From an uncultured Marinobacterium sp. (GTDB lineage Bacteria; Pseudomonadota; Gammaproteobacteria; Pseudomonadales; Balneatricaceae): DNA of 64,000 bases. Position numbers and translations under genes: made by a program. Below are positions 37,040-45,829 of the stretch, piece by piece (position 1 is the first letter of the stretch; each line of letters begins with the position of its first letter). The stretch covers positions 124,001 to 188,000 of the forward strand of contig CANMWJ010000003.1 in the NCBI GenBank assembly GCA_947501565.1, in the 5' to 3' direction. The notes under the pieces were generated by a model. That model saw only the letters and a program-made list of their open reading frames with translations, had not been told where the DNA came from and ran no database searches.

Positions 37040-37609
37040 ATGGCACTGAACAACCGTATTCTGAATGATCAGCACAACTACGGCTGGGGATTTATCGCCA
37101 TCCACTGGTTGATGGCGCTGTCCATTATCGGGCTCTACGCACTGGGACTCTACATCGACAGCCTGAGTTACTACGACCCGGAGTACCGCACCGTACCGCA
37201 CATCCATAAGAGTATTGGTATGTTGGTGATCTTAGCGCTCGGCGTCCGCCTGATCTGGCGTGTCGGCAACCGCACGCCGGAAGAGCTGCCACAACCGAAG
37301 CTGCTGACACTGGCCACCAAAGCGGTGCATACGCTGCTCTACCTGTTGATGGTTGTTGCCCTGATCTCCGGTTACATGATCTCCACCGCCGATGGCCGTG
37401 CCATCGAGGTATTCAGCTGGTTCTCCGTACCTGCGTTCAGCACCGGTATCGATAACCAGGAAGATATTGCCGGTGCCATACATTGGTACTCCACTACGGC
37501 ACTGATTGTACTGGCAGGCCTGCATGCGTTGGCCGCCCTCAAACACCATTTCGTTAACAAAGACGCGACCCTTAAGCGTATTTTTGGAATAAAACAGGAA
37601 ACCCCATGA
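37040..37609 (+). CDS. Cytochrome b561 family protein
   Basis: About 189 residues with four membrane helices and histidines placed as in CybB-type b561 (FIAIHWLMALSIIGLYALG, HIHKSIGMLVILALGVRLIW, AVHTLLYLLMVVALISGYMI, GAIHWYSTTALIVLAGLHAL). Bis-heme electron carrier of the inner membrane, likely oxidising ubiquinol. ATG 37040 has GAGGAA upstream, which overlaps the earlier ATG at 37022. It overlaps yceI by ATGA; this pair is widely conserved. Confidence 0.88.
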   Translation: MALNNRILNDQHNYGWGFIAIHWLMALSIIGLYALGLYIDSLSYYDPEYRTVPHIHKSIGMLVILALGVRLIWRVGNRTPEELPQPKLLTLATKAVHTLLYLLMVVALISGYMISTADGRAIEVFSWFSVPAFSTGIDNQEDIAGAIHWYSTTALIVLAGLHALAALKHHFVNKDATLKRIFGIKQETP

Positions 37610-38184
37610 AAAAAACACTGATCTCTGGTCTGGCGCTGGCCGGCCTGCTGGCAACCACCGCTCCTGTTCAGGCGGCGGATTACGTCATCGATACCAAAGG
37701 CGCGCACGCATTTATCAGTTTCCGCGTTAACCACCTGGGCACCAGCTGGCTGCTGGGTCGTTTTAACGAGTTCGAAGGCGAATTCAGCTACGACTCTGCA
37801 AACCCGAATGCCTCCAAGGTTGAAGTGGAGATCAATACCGCATCTGTCGATTCCAACCACGCCGAGCGCGATAAGCACCTGCGCGGCGGAGATTTCCTGG
37901 ATGTGAGCAAGTACCCGAAAGCCTCTTTCGTCAGCACCGGCTTCAAATCCAACGGTAACGGCACCGCGGTGATGACCGGCGACCTGACCCTGCACGGCGT
38001 TACCAAGCAGATCTCCATCGACGTAAGCAAAGTGGGTGAAGGTAAAGACCCATGGGGCGGCTACCGCGCAGGCTTCTCCGGCACCACCGAATTCAAGATG
38101 AAAGACTTCGGCATCAACTACAACCTGGGCCCACTGGCAGAGACCGTGTACATGGACCTGCAGGTTGAAGGTATCCGTAAGTAA
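37606..38184 (+). CDS. yceI: YceI-family periplasmic isoprenoid-binding protein
   Basis: 192 residues with a signal peptide of about 23 residues (ending PVQAA), then the YceI lipocalin-like barrel: YVIDTKGAHAFISFRVNHLG, ASVDSNHAERDKHLRGGDFL, GDLTLHGVTKQISIDV. Members bind polyisoprenoids such as ubiquinone-8, which suits the translationally coupled cytochrome b561 upstream. Followed by a good terminator. Confidence 0.92.
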   Translation: MKKTLISGLALAGLLATTAPVQAADYVIDTKGAHAFISFRVNHLGTSWLLGRFNEFEGEFSYDSANPNASKVEVEINTASVDSNHAERDKHLRGGDFLDVSKYPKASFVSTGFKSNGNGTAVMTGDLTLHGVTKQISIDVSKVGEGKDPWGGYRAGFSGTTEFKMKDFGINYNLGPLAETVYMDLQVEGIRK

Positions 38185-38217
38185 GCGTTTCTACCCCTGC
38201 TCTCGCAAGAGCGATCA

Positions 38218-38243
38218 AGCCGCCCATCGAGGCGGCTTTTTTT
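38218..38243 (+). terminator. Rho-independent terminator of the b561-yceI operon
   Basis: AGCCGCC loop GGCGGCT with seven T, 34 bp after the yceI stop. Confidence 0.9.
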
Positions 38244-38258
38244 GGGGTATTTTCCCCA

Positions 38259-38293
38259 GTAGGTTGGCGACGAGCGCCAGCGACTCCCAACAC
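38259..38293. repeat. Dispersed GTAGGTTGG repeat, single unit
   Basis: GTAGGTTGGCGACGAGCGCC then AGCGACTCCCAAC. One arm of the family seen as facing pairs at 25071, 27459 and 55902. Confidence 0.7.
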
Positions 38294-38325
38294 CTGCCGG
38301 TCGGAGAATCCCGCTAGGTGCTCCG

Positions 38326-38832
38326 TCAGAACGCCAAACGGTAACGCACCTCGTACACCCCATCGCCCAACCACGTTGGATCATCCCGACGCGCACCGTC
38401 CAACACCATGCCTTGACGTTCGTAAAACAGCTGCGCTTTGGCGTTACCATCCAGCGTCCAGAGCAACATCCCCACGTATCCACAACGCTTGAGATGCTCA
38501 ATAGCAAACTGAAACAACTGATGACCTGCTCCTGAGCCGATCAGAGATGGCGCAAGGTAGAGGTGATAAAGCTCTCCAAAATCCGCTGGGGGTGACTGGA
38601 TCGGACGCGGATTGCAGGTATGTACAAATCCCGCAATACGATCATCCTCAATAAGCAGATGCACATCATCAGATGGCGAAGCGAACCATCGCTGCCACTG
38701 CTCCAGCATCGATTGCCCTGTGGTACTGCGCAGAATATGCTCTGGCATCAACGCACCGTAAGCGTTATGCCATCCCTCAGCGTGAATCACCGCAATCTCA
38801 GGCAGATCTGATGCCCTGGCTACACGAATCAT
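38326..38832 (-). CDS. GNAT-family N-acetyltransferase
   Basis: 168 residues with the acetyl-CoA binding motif A (LAPSLIGSGAGHQLFQFAIE, Q/R-x-x-G-x-G/A type) and the C-terminal TLDGNAKAQLFYERQGM typical of GNAT enzymes. Substrate unknown. Its neighbours run on the opposite strand, so it is monocistronic. It starts MIRVARASDLPEIAVIHAE. Confidence 0.87.
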   Translation of the reverse strand: MIRVARASDLPEIAVIHAEGWHNAYGALMPEHILRSTTGQSMLEQWQRWFASPSDDVHLLIEDDRIAGFVHTCNPRPIQSPPADFGELYHLYLAPSLIGSGAGHQLFQFAIEHLKRCGYVGMLLWTLDGNAKAQLFYERQGMVLDGARRDDPTWLGDGVYEVRYRLAF

Positions 38833-39059
38833 CCCAACCTCTCGTATGACAATTTGGTTACAGCTATAGCAAAGCTCCCCTCCATCTCACAATAACCAGA
38901 TGGCTGTCACTGTTAGGTCCTTAGGTCCTGGCGATCTGATCTACGCCACAGTAAGGCACGATCGGTGCAACATTCTGTTCGCCGCTTTTTAGCATGGTAT
39001 CTACCGTAGGCATGACCGATACTTGTCGCGTAGACGCGCTAACGAGCAGGGGAAAAGTG

Positions 39060-40274
39060 ATGAAAACAGAACGTCTGGAATTTACCTGTCACGATGGTTC
39101 AACACTGGCAGCACGGCTGGATCTTCCGGTCGGAAAACCCGCAGCCTATGCCCTCTTCGCCCACTGCTTTACCTGCTCCAAAGATATCCCTGCCGCACGC
39201 CGTATTGCCCAGCGGCTCGCGTCGTTAGGCATCGCCGTGCTGCGCTTCGACTTTACCGGGCTGGGTCACTCGGCAGGCGAATTCGCCAATACCGGCTTCA
39301 GCTCCAACGTCGGTGATCTGCTGCAAGCGGTGGAATTTCTGCGCGAACAATACCAGGCACCACAACTGTTGATCGGCCACTCCTTGGGTGGTGCAGCGGT
39401 ACTGGCCATGGCGGGTGAAGTACCCGAAGCCAAAGCGGTGGTGACTATCGGCACACCCGCAGAACCAGAGCATGTGCTGCACAACTTTTCCGAGCAGATT
39501 GATGAGATCTGCAGCGACGGTCAGGCCGAGGTACAACTGGCCGGTCGAGCGTTCACCATCAAACGTCAGTTTGTTGAGGATATCTCCGGGACTTCATTAG
39601 CACGCTCAGTAGCCCACCTGAAAAAAGCCCTGCTGGTGATGCACGCGCCGTTAGACGAAACCGTATCTCTGGATAACGCCGCCAAGCTGTTCCGTATGGC
39701 GAAACACCCGAAAAGCTTTATTACCCTGGACGCCGCCGACCACCTGCTCTCCAGTGTGGAAGATGCCGAATACGCTGCCGAGATGATCTCCACCTGGGCG
39801 CAGCGTTATATCGATGTGAGCGTGCTGCCCAAACAGATGAACGCCCCCGAAGGTGTCACCCGCGTGAGCGAAGCAGACGCCAACAGCTTTACCCAGGATA
39901 TCAGCGCCGACGGCCACCACCTGATCGCCGACGAACCCGCCAGTTATGGCGGTCACTACCTCGGCGCGACGCCCTACCAACTGGTCGCTGCAGGTTTAGG
40001 CGCCTGCACGTCGATGACCATCCGTATGTACGCCCGTCAGAAAAAGATCCCACTGGAGCATGTGCAGGTAGACGTGGTGCACAACAAGGTACACGCCGAA
40101 GATTGCGCCAGCTGCAGCCAGAACGGCGGCAAGATCGACCGCTTTGAACGGAAGATTACGCTAAGCGGAGATCTGACAGAGGAGCAACGTCAGCGTTTAC
40201 TGGAGATCGCCGACCGCTGCCCGGTACACCGTACGCTGGAGGGGGAGATCGAAATTCGGACTGAGTTGAGTTAG
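39060..40274 (+). CDS. Alpha/beta hydrolase-OsmC fusion protein
   Basis: 404 residues. Residues about 1-245 form an alpha/beta hydrolase with nucleophile serine in IGHSLGGAAVLAMAG and the late histidine in AADHLLSS. Residues about 265-400 form an OsmC/Ohr domain with the redox cysteines in GLGACTSMTIRMYARQ and ADRCPVHRTLEG. The combination is a known bifunctional family suspected to act on acyl or organic hydroperoxides. ATG 39060 (MKTERLEFTCHDG) has AGGGGA upstream; the longer frame from 38994 is leader. Confidence 0.88.
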   Translation: MKTERLEFTCHDGSTLAARLDLPVGKPAAYALFAHCFTCSKDIPAARRIAQRLASLGIAVLRFDFTGLGHSAGEFANTGFSSNVGDLLQAVEFLREQYQAPQLLIGHSLGGAAVLAMAGEVPEAKAVVTIGTPAEPEHVLHNFSEQIDEICSDGQAEVQLAGRAFTIKRQFVEDISGTSLARSVAHLKKALLVMHAPLDETVSLDNAAKLFRMAKHPKSFITLDAADHLLSSVEDAEYAAEMISTWAQRYIDVSVLPKQMNAPEGVTRVSEADANSFTQDISADGHHLIADEPASYGGHYLGATPYQLVAAGLGACTSMTIRMYARQKKIPLEHVQVDVVHNKVHAEDCASCSQNGGKIDRFERKITLSGDLTEEQRQRLLEIADRCPVHRTLEGEIEIRTELS

Positions 40275-40499
40275 GCCATCGGAACAACAATATCGAATTA
40301 AGAAATACCGCTATGTGGGCTCTCATAACCAAAGCAATTGGGAGAACCCTTGTTTGATAATGACCACAACCTTTCGGTAAGACGCCTCTACCCTTCTGCC
40401 TTAACGCCCCCACCTTCCGCATCTTTCGGCTGTTCATCTGCTCATGCCAACTATAATCCGAATAAGATCAACGCGGTCTCAGGATACGGGAGGCAATCC

Positions 40500-41420
40500 A
40501 TGCAGACGGCAGTCCTGTATTCTAAGAAAACTGAGCCTGGGCAAGACAAACTAAACCGGTTCGAGCACAAAGCTTACAGGTTCGGAATCCTGTTGCTGAC
40601 GGCCATGCTTCTCACAAGTTGCGTAACACTCCCCGTCCCTTGGAAGGGGGAAGCTCCATTCGATACACACACGCTGGAGCAACTACTGATACCAGAGACA
40701 ACGTTAAAGACCGACGTCTTACTCACCCTGGGAGAACCTGACGTACAGTGGAGAGAAGGACAAATATGGCTGTACGCGGGCTTTCAGAAAACGCGCCATG
40801 ACGTAATAAACCAATCCTCTGCTGGCAAGTATCACTACCTATTTCTGGAGTTCGATTCGAAAGGCTCCCTGAGAAGGTTTGACCACCTGATCGACGAAAA
40901 CTGCACCTTCTGGGGCCTATGTTTCGCTCAACCCGCGGATCACGAATGGAGTTACACCGGCTCACTTGGTTTTGCAGACCAATACCTTGTGGCACCGGCG
41001 GTCGCTATAAAGGCTCCTACCCCAAAGGATATAGCAGCAAAAAGATTCTCCCCCACTACGGGCAAGTGTTCGATCTACGTCTACTATGACGGTCAGATCC
41101 CTCCCCCCAGGCGACCTGTACTATGCAGACCGGATTCGCCTTGTAGAGAGTTAAAACCAGGTTCCTATCTTCACTGGACACAAAGTGCGGGTACTGAAGC
41201 AGCTGCCTATTCAATCGGCCATCTAAGGCTCGGCATCGTCAACATCAAGGTTGTTGATAAAATAGGCTTCGAAACACGCTGCTCTTCAGGCGAAAGAATA
41301 TTTACCCGAGTGTCTTATAAGCTAAAAACATGGTACGGCGCTTTTGGCCCTCAAGTTGAGTATGAAGATACTGAAACCGGCAAGAAGAGCGTAAGAAAAC
41401 GCTGGCTGCTTCTGGATTGA
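40500..41420 (+). CDS. Putative lipoprotein of unknown function
   Basis: About 306 residues from ATG 40500. The hydrophobic stretch FGILLLTAMLLTSC ends in a lipobox-like LLTSC, so lipidation at that cysteine is likely although some 30 residues precede it. The next part (TLLTLGEPDVQWREGQIWLY-like) resembles SmpA/OmlA-type outer-membrane lipoprotein domains, only loosely. Rest unrecognised, with several cysteines. AT-richer than the genes to the left, at the beginning of an accessory-looking block. Confidence 0.6.
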   Translation: MQTAVLYSKKTEPGQDKLNRFEHKAYRFGILLLTAMLLTSCVTLPVPWKGEAPFDTHTLEQLLIPETTLKTDVLLTLGEPDVQWREGQIWLYAGFQKTRHDVINQSSAGKYHYLFLEFDSKGSLRRFDHLIDENCTFWGLCFAQPADHEWSYTGSLGFADQYLVAPAVAIKAPTPKDIAAKRFSPTTGKCSIYVYYDGQIPPPRRPVLCRPDSPCRELKPGSYLHWTQSAGTEAAAYSIGHLRLGIVNIKVVDKIGFETRCSSGERIFTRVSYKLKTWYGAFGPQVEYEDTETGKKSVRKRWLLLD

Positions 41421-41629
41421 AAGGGTTGTGCTATTCAGAGACTAGCAAAAGTAATGCTCTTGAGCGGACAAGCCGGAAGCAAGTCGATACCTTAAGAGCC
41501 TTTGGATCAACTTGAAGATCATGGAGCATTCCGAAAAGAACGAGGACAAAGCAGCCGAAACGGCTGCTTGCGGTAGAAAAAGATAGCGAACACAAAGTGA
41601 ATGCCATGCTTTTACTTCAAGATAAAAGG

Positions 41630-42190
41630 TTACTGCTGGAGTTGATAAGCAACTCCCTTGAAGATAAACACAGCACTAAGAAAAACTATCAACCACCTAT
41701 ACTTATTATCGTACTTATATACCTCTCCTTTCTTTTTTAGGTATACATCACCTGTCACTCCGACAATAAATGAAGCTGGTGAGAAGAGTATAAACGTCAA
41801 TATAAAGAACCATATGGTTCTATAGAACGGTACCTGATCACCGGGTATATCTACCTTCTCCGGAATCAGAATCCCTTTTTTTGATTCTGGCGTCTTAGAC
41901 GATGAAGATTCGGGCTCAACAACCGGAGCCTCTGGTACACCAATTTTGGATTCCGGGGGTGGAACCATCGGCCTTATATCACAGCCTATACCGCACTTAT
42001 TGAGCAACTTACGGTACTTTTCGGCAACGTCTGACTCGACTCCCTTCTTAATTACGGTTTCCTGTCGTGATAGAAGCTTCTTTACAGTTGCAGCATCCAG
42101 CTTCAGGGGACGCGTTAGATTCTGCTCTACATCGCTCGGACTAAAGCCTTCTGAAATGGTGTTTTGGAATACAACCTTGAATTGCGACAC
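41630..42190 (-). CDS. Hypothetical protein with C-terminal membrane helices
   Basis: 186 residues. The N-terminal 80 residues (FQNTISEGFSPSDVEQNLTR and LLSRQETVIKKGVESDVAEK) look like a small domain in which a two-cysteine motif (LLNKCGIGCDIRP) may matter. A proline/serine/glutamate-rich linker and two membrane helices (about 125-145 and 165-182) follow. Function not recognised. Isolated, on the minus strand. Confidence 0.6.
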   Translation of the reverse strand: MSQFKVVFQNTISEGFSPSDVEQNLTRPLKLDAATVKKLLSRQETVIKKGVESDVAEKYRKLLNKCGIGCDIRPMVPPPESKIGVPEAPVVEPESSSSKTPESKKGILIPEKVDIPGDQVPFYRTIWFFILTFILFSPASFIVGVTGDVYLKKKGEVYKYDNKYRWLIVFLSAVFIFKGVAYQLQQ

Positions 42191-42423
42191 CTGAATATTC
42201 CTTTATTCTATTTGAAGTTAAACAAGAGGGAGAGTTGGCTTTTCCCTAAAACCCTCTACAAAATCACGTTATTTATAAGCGCCTACCGCAGCCACCCCAA
42301 TCCTAAATTTTTCCGTATAGGGTTAGCACTTCTACTTTACTATGATACACCTCCACGTTATGGCTAAACCTAACTATATAAGGTGTCAACTAAGCCGGAG
42401 TGTGTGAGGGGAAGAACTACACT

Positions 42424-42813
42424 TTACCCCTCACGTTTTTCATCGTAACGCTGCCGTGCTTTTCTGATATCAGCGTGATGATCATCCGCCCAAGCCACCA
42501 GCTTCCACACCGAAGCTGATAATCCCTTCCCTAGCTCCGTTAACTCATATTCCACTTTCACAGGAACCTGCGCATAGACGGTGCGTAGAACAAAACCATC
42601 ACGCTCTAAATCACGCAGAGTTTGCGTCAGCATACGTTGTGAGATCCCTTCAATACGGGATTTAAGAGAGTTGAAGCGATCCGGGCCATCGACCAGCGCA
42701 AACAAAATCAGAATGGACCACTTATCACCGATCTGAGCCACTACATTACGGATGGGACACTCTTCATCATTCCGGAAGACCCGCCTCTCCTCATCTTTGC
42801 GTGAACCCATCAT
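42424..42813 (-). CDS. HxlR-family transcriptional regulator
   Basis: About 129 residues. Typical HxlR winged helix: an N-terminal cysteine in NDEECPIRNVVAQIGDKWSI, then ILFALVDGPDRFNSLKSRIE, GISQRMLTQTLRDLERDGF and a DUF24-type wing. Some members sense electrophiles through that cysteine. ATG 42813 has GGAG 5 bp upstream. It is divergent from the alpha/beta hydrolase gene at 42957 across 143 bp and probably controls it. Confidence 0.87.
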   Translation of the reverse strand: MMGSRKDEERRVFRNDEECPIRNVVAQIGDKWSILILFALVDGPDRFNSLKSRIEGISQRMLTQTLRDLERDGFVLRTVYAQVPVKVEYELTELGKGLSASVWKLVAWADDHHADIRKARQRYDEKREG

Positions 42814-42956
42814 AAACTCTCCATAGGTTATCAAAAGGTAACTTAACCACTAAATAGTGCCTTATTGCGGTGCAACACTCAATACCATAACCTAGTACCT
42901 ATTAGTAACCAACACCAATAATTATTACTCATACAGAGACAGGTATAGGTCACGAT

Positions 42957-43880
42957 ATGACACAATCTCTTTTGAATAAGGCATTGACTCAGTTTGCTTC
43001 CGATAAGCCCGAACCCGCTGAAGACCCGTTTGCACCTCGGTTTGTGAAGGTAGGAAAATTCGACATTCGCTTCATTCGCAGAGAGAAGCTCAATGCCCCA
43101 ACCCTGTTACTGCTGAACGGTTTGCCTCAGAGCATTCGCATGTGGGAGTCATCCATCGAAGCCTTTAGCGATAAGTTTGATGTTCTAGCCTTTGATATCC
43201 CTGGCTTTGGCCTATCAAAAGCTGAAGAAGCCGATATGTCTCCCAGCAATCTAAGTGAAGTGATTATTCAAGTGATGGACCACTTCAATATTGAACACGC
43301 TCACCTAGTAGGGCCAGACGTCGGCGTACCCATCTCCCTAACCGCAGTGATTAACCACCCTGAACGATTCTTGAGCCTGAACATCTTCGATGGCCCGGGA
43401 AACTTCCCACCTAAGCTGTCTCCCATTCTAATGGCAGTGATTAAGTCGCGCTTTGTACGCTGGCTGGCAAAAGGGTTAAACAAAAGATCGGTCATGAAAA
43501 CCAACTTTCTAACCGCAGTAAATGAGGGTTATTACCGCTACAAACCCAGTAAGCGCGCAGTGAAAGAATACTATGACATTACCTATAACGACCAAGCCCA
43601 CAAATGCGCGATCAGCTTCTTTGGCACATACTCAAAAGAATTGCCGTGGATTGAACAGCGACTAAAAGACATTCAGGTACCCACTTTGATCACATGGGGC
43701 AAACAACACCCTTTCGTACTGGTTGATAACGCAGAGTATCTGGCTAGACACATTCCTAATAACAAATTGGCTGTATTTGAAAATGCATCGCACTTTTCGT
43801 CGGAAGATGCGGGGCAGGAATATGTAGATCTGTTGATAGAGTGGATTGAGAAAGGTTTTGAAAAACAGAAAGCGGCTTGA
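42957..43880 (+). CDS. Alpha/beta hydrolase with aspartate nucleophile (dehalogenase/epoxide-hydrolase-like)
   Basis: 307 residues. The nucleophile elbow reads HLVGPDVGVPISL, with Asp where esterases have Ser, as in haloalkane dehalogenases and epoxide hydrolases. LLNGLPQSIRMWE is the oxyanion-side HGxP-type loop, and the catalytic histidine is in FENASHFSSEDAG. The substrate is unknown; dehalogenation or epoxide opening are the plausible reactions. Divergent HxlR regulator upstream, terminator downstream. Confidence 0.8.
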   Translation: MTQSLLNKALTQFASDKPEPAEDPFAPRFVKVGKFDIRFIRREKLNAPTLLLLNGLPQSIRMWESSIEAFSDKFDVLAFDIPGFGLSKAEEADMSPSNLSEVIIQVMDHFNIEHAHLVGPDVGVPISLTAVINHPERFLSLNIFDGPGNFPPKLSPILMAVIKSRFVRWLAKGLNKRSVMKTNFLTAVNEGYYRYKPSKRAVKEYYDITYNDQAHKCAISFFGTYSKELPWIEQRLKDIQVPTLITWGKQHPFVLVDNAEYLARHIPNNKLAVFENASHFSSEDAGQEYVDLLIEWIEKGFEKQKAA

Positions 43881-43905
43881 GAAATAATTCGAACCGAAAA
43901 AACGT

Positions 43906-43950
43906 AGTGCCTGATATTGCTAAATCGATAACAGGCACTTTCTGCTTTTT
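43906..43950 (+). terminator. Terminator of the alpha/beta hydrolase gene
   Basis: AGTGCCTG (43906-43913) pairs with CAGGCACT (43932-43939), followed by a T-rich tract (TTCTGCTTTTT). Confidence 0.7.
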
Positions 43951-44183
43951 CTTCTTTCAGGAAGCTGTAAGTACGGTTCCTATACGCTCTTGCATCTCAC
44001 CCTTAATGATGCGAGAGCTTTGACGAACAACGTGAACTACCTCTCGAACACCACCTCTCGGTATTCAGCTCAACCTTCTATAAGATTTCTTTGTGGTCAA
44101 GGTGTAGTAGATCCACATCTTTAACGATTGTATATAAAAGCCCACTAAACCGCAGGAACTATCGCGTCCGAGTGCTTTGACTT
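43951..44183. other. Gene-free stretch beside the cassette cluster
   Basis: AT-rich, without a convincing open frame. If the attC following the 44191 gene were complete its second half should lie here, but I find no matching inner or outer complementary box. Confidence 0.4.
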
Positions 44184-44190
44184 GTTATGT
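44184..44190 (-). other. attC outer core (R''-like), incomplete site
   Basis: On the minus strand the gene stop TAA is followed directly by ACATAACAAG, the same ATAACAAG start as the complete attC at 45102-45156. No convincing partner half follows, so this site seems truncated or decayed. Confidence 0.4.
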
Positions 44191-45066
44191 TTAATAGTAA
44201 AAAGGAATCTCTTCCTCTCCCAAAGAGCCCAATTTTTTATTTAAGAAATCCAATAAACTTCGCCTTTTTATATTGTAGTCTCCAGCCTTTTCGTAAAGTT
44301 GTCCAGGATTCCTATTCTGTTTTCTTTTATCACTAAGATAAGACTGATAAATACGTTCTAATTTTGACTCGAGAGAACATACAAATTTTTGATAGCTTTC
44401 ATCACCTATCATGCTGGACGGGACAGTTTGTAACACAAGATTTCGCGACCAATTATCATAGAGAAATCCTGTCTTTAGTAAAGCTTTCATTAATACCAAG
44501 GCATTTTCGAAATCATCGTAATTTCTTTCATGCAAAAAGTTATCTTGAAATGCAGGGCGTTCAAACGCTTTCTTTAAAGCAGCCAAGTGATTTTTAATAT
44601 CTGACTGCCCAAACTGTTCTTGAAATACTTGATAAGCGTTTGCTCTTATCGCACTAGACCTATTGATCTCTTGATTAATATCATCCCAAAACATCAGCTG
44701 CACTCGAAACGGAAGGTGACCTGATGAGTTTAAGCTATTCACATGATCTTGAAGTTTTGCATTTATCCTGAGTGTTGTTGCTATGATAAACAAGTCAAGC
44801 TTTGGACGAAAAGCTAAAGCCTTATCTATTTCTTTATCAATTGATTTACTTGTCAATCCGTCACTCTTAGTTTCTTTACATTGAATACCAATGCTTTTAT
44901 CCCACATATCTACTGCATATACATCCACACCATTTTGCCTTTGCCCTTGCCGCCCATACTCTTGCACTGAATGCTCTATAAACTTAACTTTTGCCAAATC
45001 ACCAATCAACATTTGAAAGTCTTGCCAATTTGATGGCGGCGGCATGTAAATTTGAATCTGATTCAT
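44191..45066 (-). CDS. PD-(D/E)XK (Mrr-like) nuclease-domain protein, cassette gene
   Basis: 291 residues. The N-terminal 120 residues carry the motif NWQDFQMLIGDLAKVKF, then YGRQGQRQNGVDVYA and IGIQCKETK. The aspartate in GVDVY and the Q-x-K in IQCK fit the restriction-endonuclease-like core found at the front of several bacterial immune proteins. The C-terminal part (150-291) is helical and unrecognised; no NTPase motif is seen. The gene is AT-rich, has only 35 bp from an attC site to its ATG and ends in an attC-like core, as cassette genes do. A defence role is inferred, not shown. Confidence 0.65.
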   Translation of the reverse strand: MNQIQIYMPPPSNWQDFQMLIGDLAKVKFIEHSVQEYGRQGQRQNGVDVYAVDMWDKSIGIQCKETKSDGLTSKSIDKEIDKALAFRPKLDLFIIATTLRINAKLQDHVNSLNSSGHLPFRVQLMFWDDINQEINRSSAIRANAYQVFQEQFGQSDIKNHLAALKKAFERPAFQDNFLHERNYDDFENALVLMKALLKTGFLYDNWSRNLVLQTVPSSMIGDESYQKFVCSLESKLERIYQSYLSDKRKQNRNPGQLYEKAGDYNIKRRSLLDFLNKKLGSLGEEEIPFYY

Positions 45067-45101
45067 ATTTATCCTTGATTACTTGAAAGATTCGTAGAGA
45101 A

Positions 45102-45156
45102 AAATAACGCCTAAATCAGGTGCGCCGTAGGCGTCACCTGGATTTACTTGTTATAC
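45102..45156 (-). repeat. Integron attC-like recombination site (55 bp)
   Basis: On the minus strand: outer box GTATAAC, AAG, inner box TAAATCCAGGTG, loop of 12, inner box CACCTGATTTA, GGC, outer box GTTATTT. The inner boxes are complementary except for one unpaired C, the extrahelical-base hallmark of attC. The outer boxes approximate RYYYAAC / GTTRRRY. The stop codon of the 45151 gene lies inside the first outer box. Confidence 0.72.
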
Positions 45157-45792
45157 GCCGTTTGCTCGATGCATGATTCTATAAAACGAGCCGATATCTG
45201 ACCATTGACTCATGTCGTATTGACCCTTTAATCTAATATGACCTTTGCGGGTTCTGATTTCTTTTTGGAGCTCACCTGAAACTAGGTTTCTGTGTCTCGA
45301 AGTTGAGTAAACCTTTACTTGCTCACCTTTGTGTTGGTTATTCACAAAGTAATCATCATCAGCAAGGGCAAGATGAATACCGGGTTGATAGTTTTCTAGG
45401 GTGGAATATAGCTCGATATTTTCAATATCTTCCCAGTAATCATACATTGATAGGTTTCCACCACCGCGCCTTGCAGATTGATCTCTCGTCATTTTTCTGA
45501 AACATTTTAGTTCAATAGGAAAAAACATTTCGTTCTGTCTGTTTCTAAATTGAATGACGATATCTATGATGTTCTTTTTCTCAGGTCTAACTTTGACTGG
45601 AACTTCCAGTAGAACTTTGATTGATTCATCTTCAGATGCTTCATAGAGTGAAGCTAAGGTTTGAAACACAGATGCAAGTTGAAGTTGCATCATTTTTTCA
45701 TTTTCTGGATCTTGCAGTTTCCCACAAACCTTTTGAGTGTAAAGCTCCCACCCAATTTTTACTAATTCATAAATTCTGTCAGATGAACTCAT
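45151..45792 (-). CDS. PD-(D/E)XK nuclease-like protein, cassette gene
   Basis: 213 residues. The segment KNIIDIVIQFRNRQNEMFFP followed by IELKCFRK gives the D-x(15-20)-E-x-K pattern of the PD-(D/E)XK fold, with a candidate upstream acid in LLEVPVKV. The remainder has a glycine-rich turn RRGGGNLSMYDYWEDIE and no known partner domain. No methyltransferase gene is nearby, so it is not an ordinary type II restriction pair. Ribosome site AAGGAAAG; starts 15 bp from an attC core and ends within the next attC. Function inferred as nuclease, possibly anti-phage. Confidence 0.6.
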   Translation of the reverse strand: MSSSDRIYELVKIGWELYTQKVCGKLQDPENEKMMQLQLASVFQTLASLYEASEDESIKVLLEVPVKVRPEKKNIIDIVIQFRNRQNEMFFPIELKCFRKMTRDQSARRGGGNLSMYDYWEDIENIELYSTLENYQPGIHLALADDDYFVNNQHKGEQVKVYSTSRHRNLVSGELQKEIRTRKGHIRLKGQYDMSQWSDIGSFYRIMHRANGV

Positions 45793-45806
45793 ACTTTCCT
45801 TGAGGC

Positions 45807-45813
45807 GTATAAC
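45807..45813 (-). other. attC core abutting the insertion sequence
   Basis: On the minus strand GTTATAC followed by GCC: the right outer (R') box of an attC whose other half is not visible beyond the IS1111-group element. It is the exact complement of the GTATAAC box at the end of the same cassette. Confidence 0.5.
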
Positions 45814-45829
45814 ATCTATGGACGCCCCT

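Noticed and set aside
44191-45792. Type II restriction-modification pair
   Set aside because: No methyltransferase motif in either protein or nearby.
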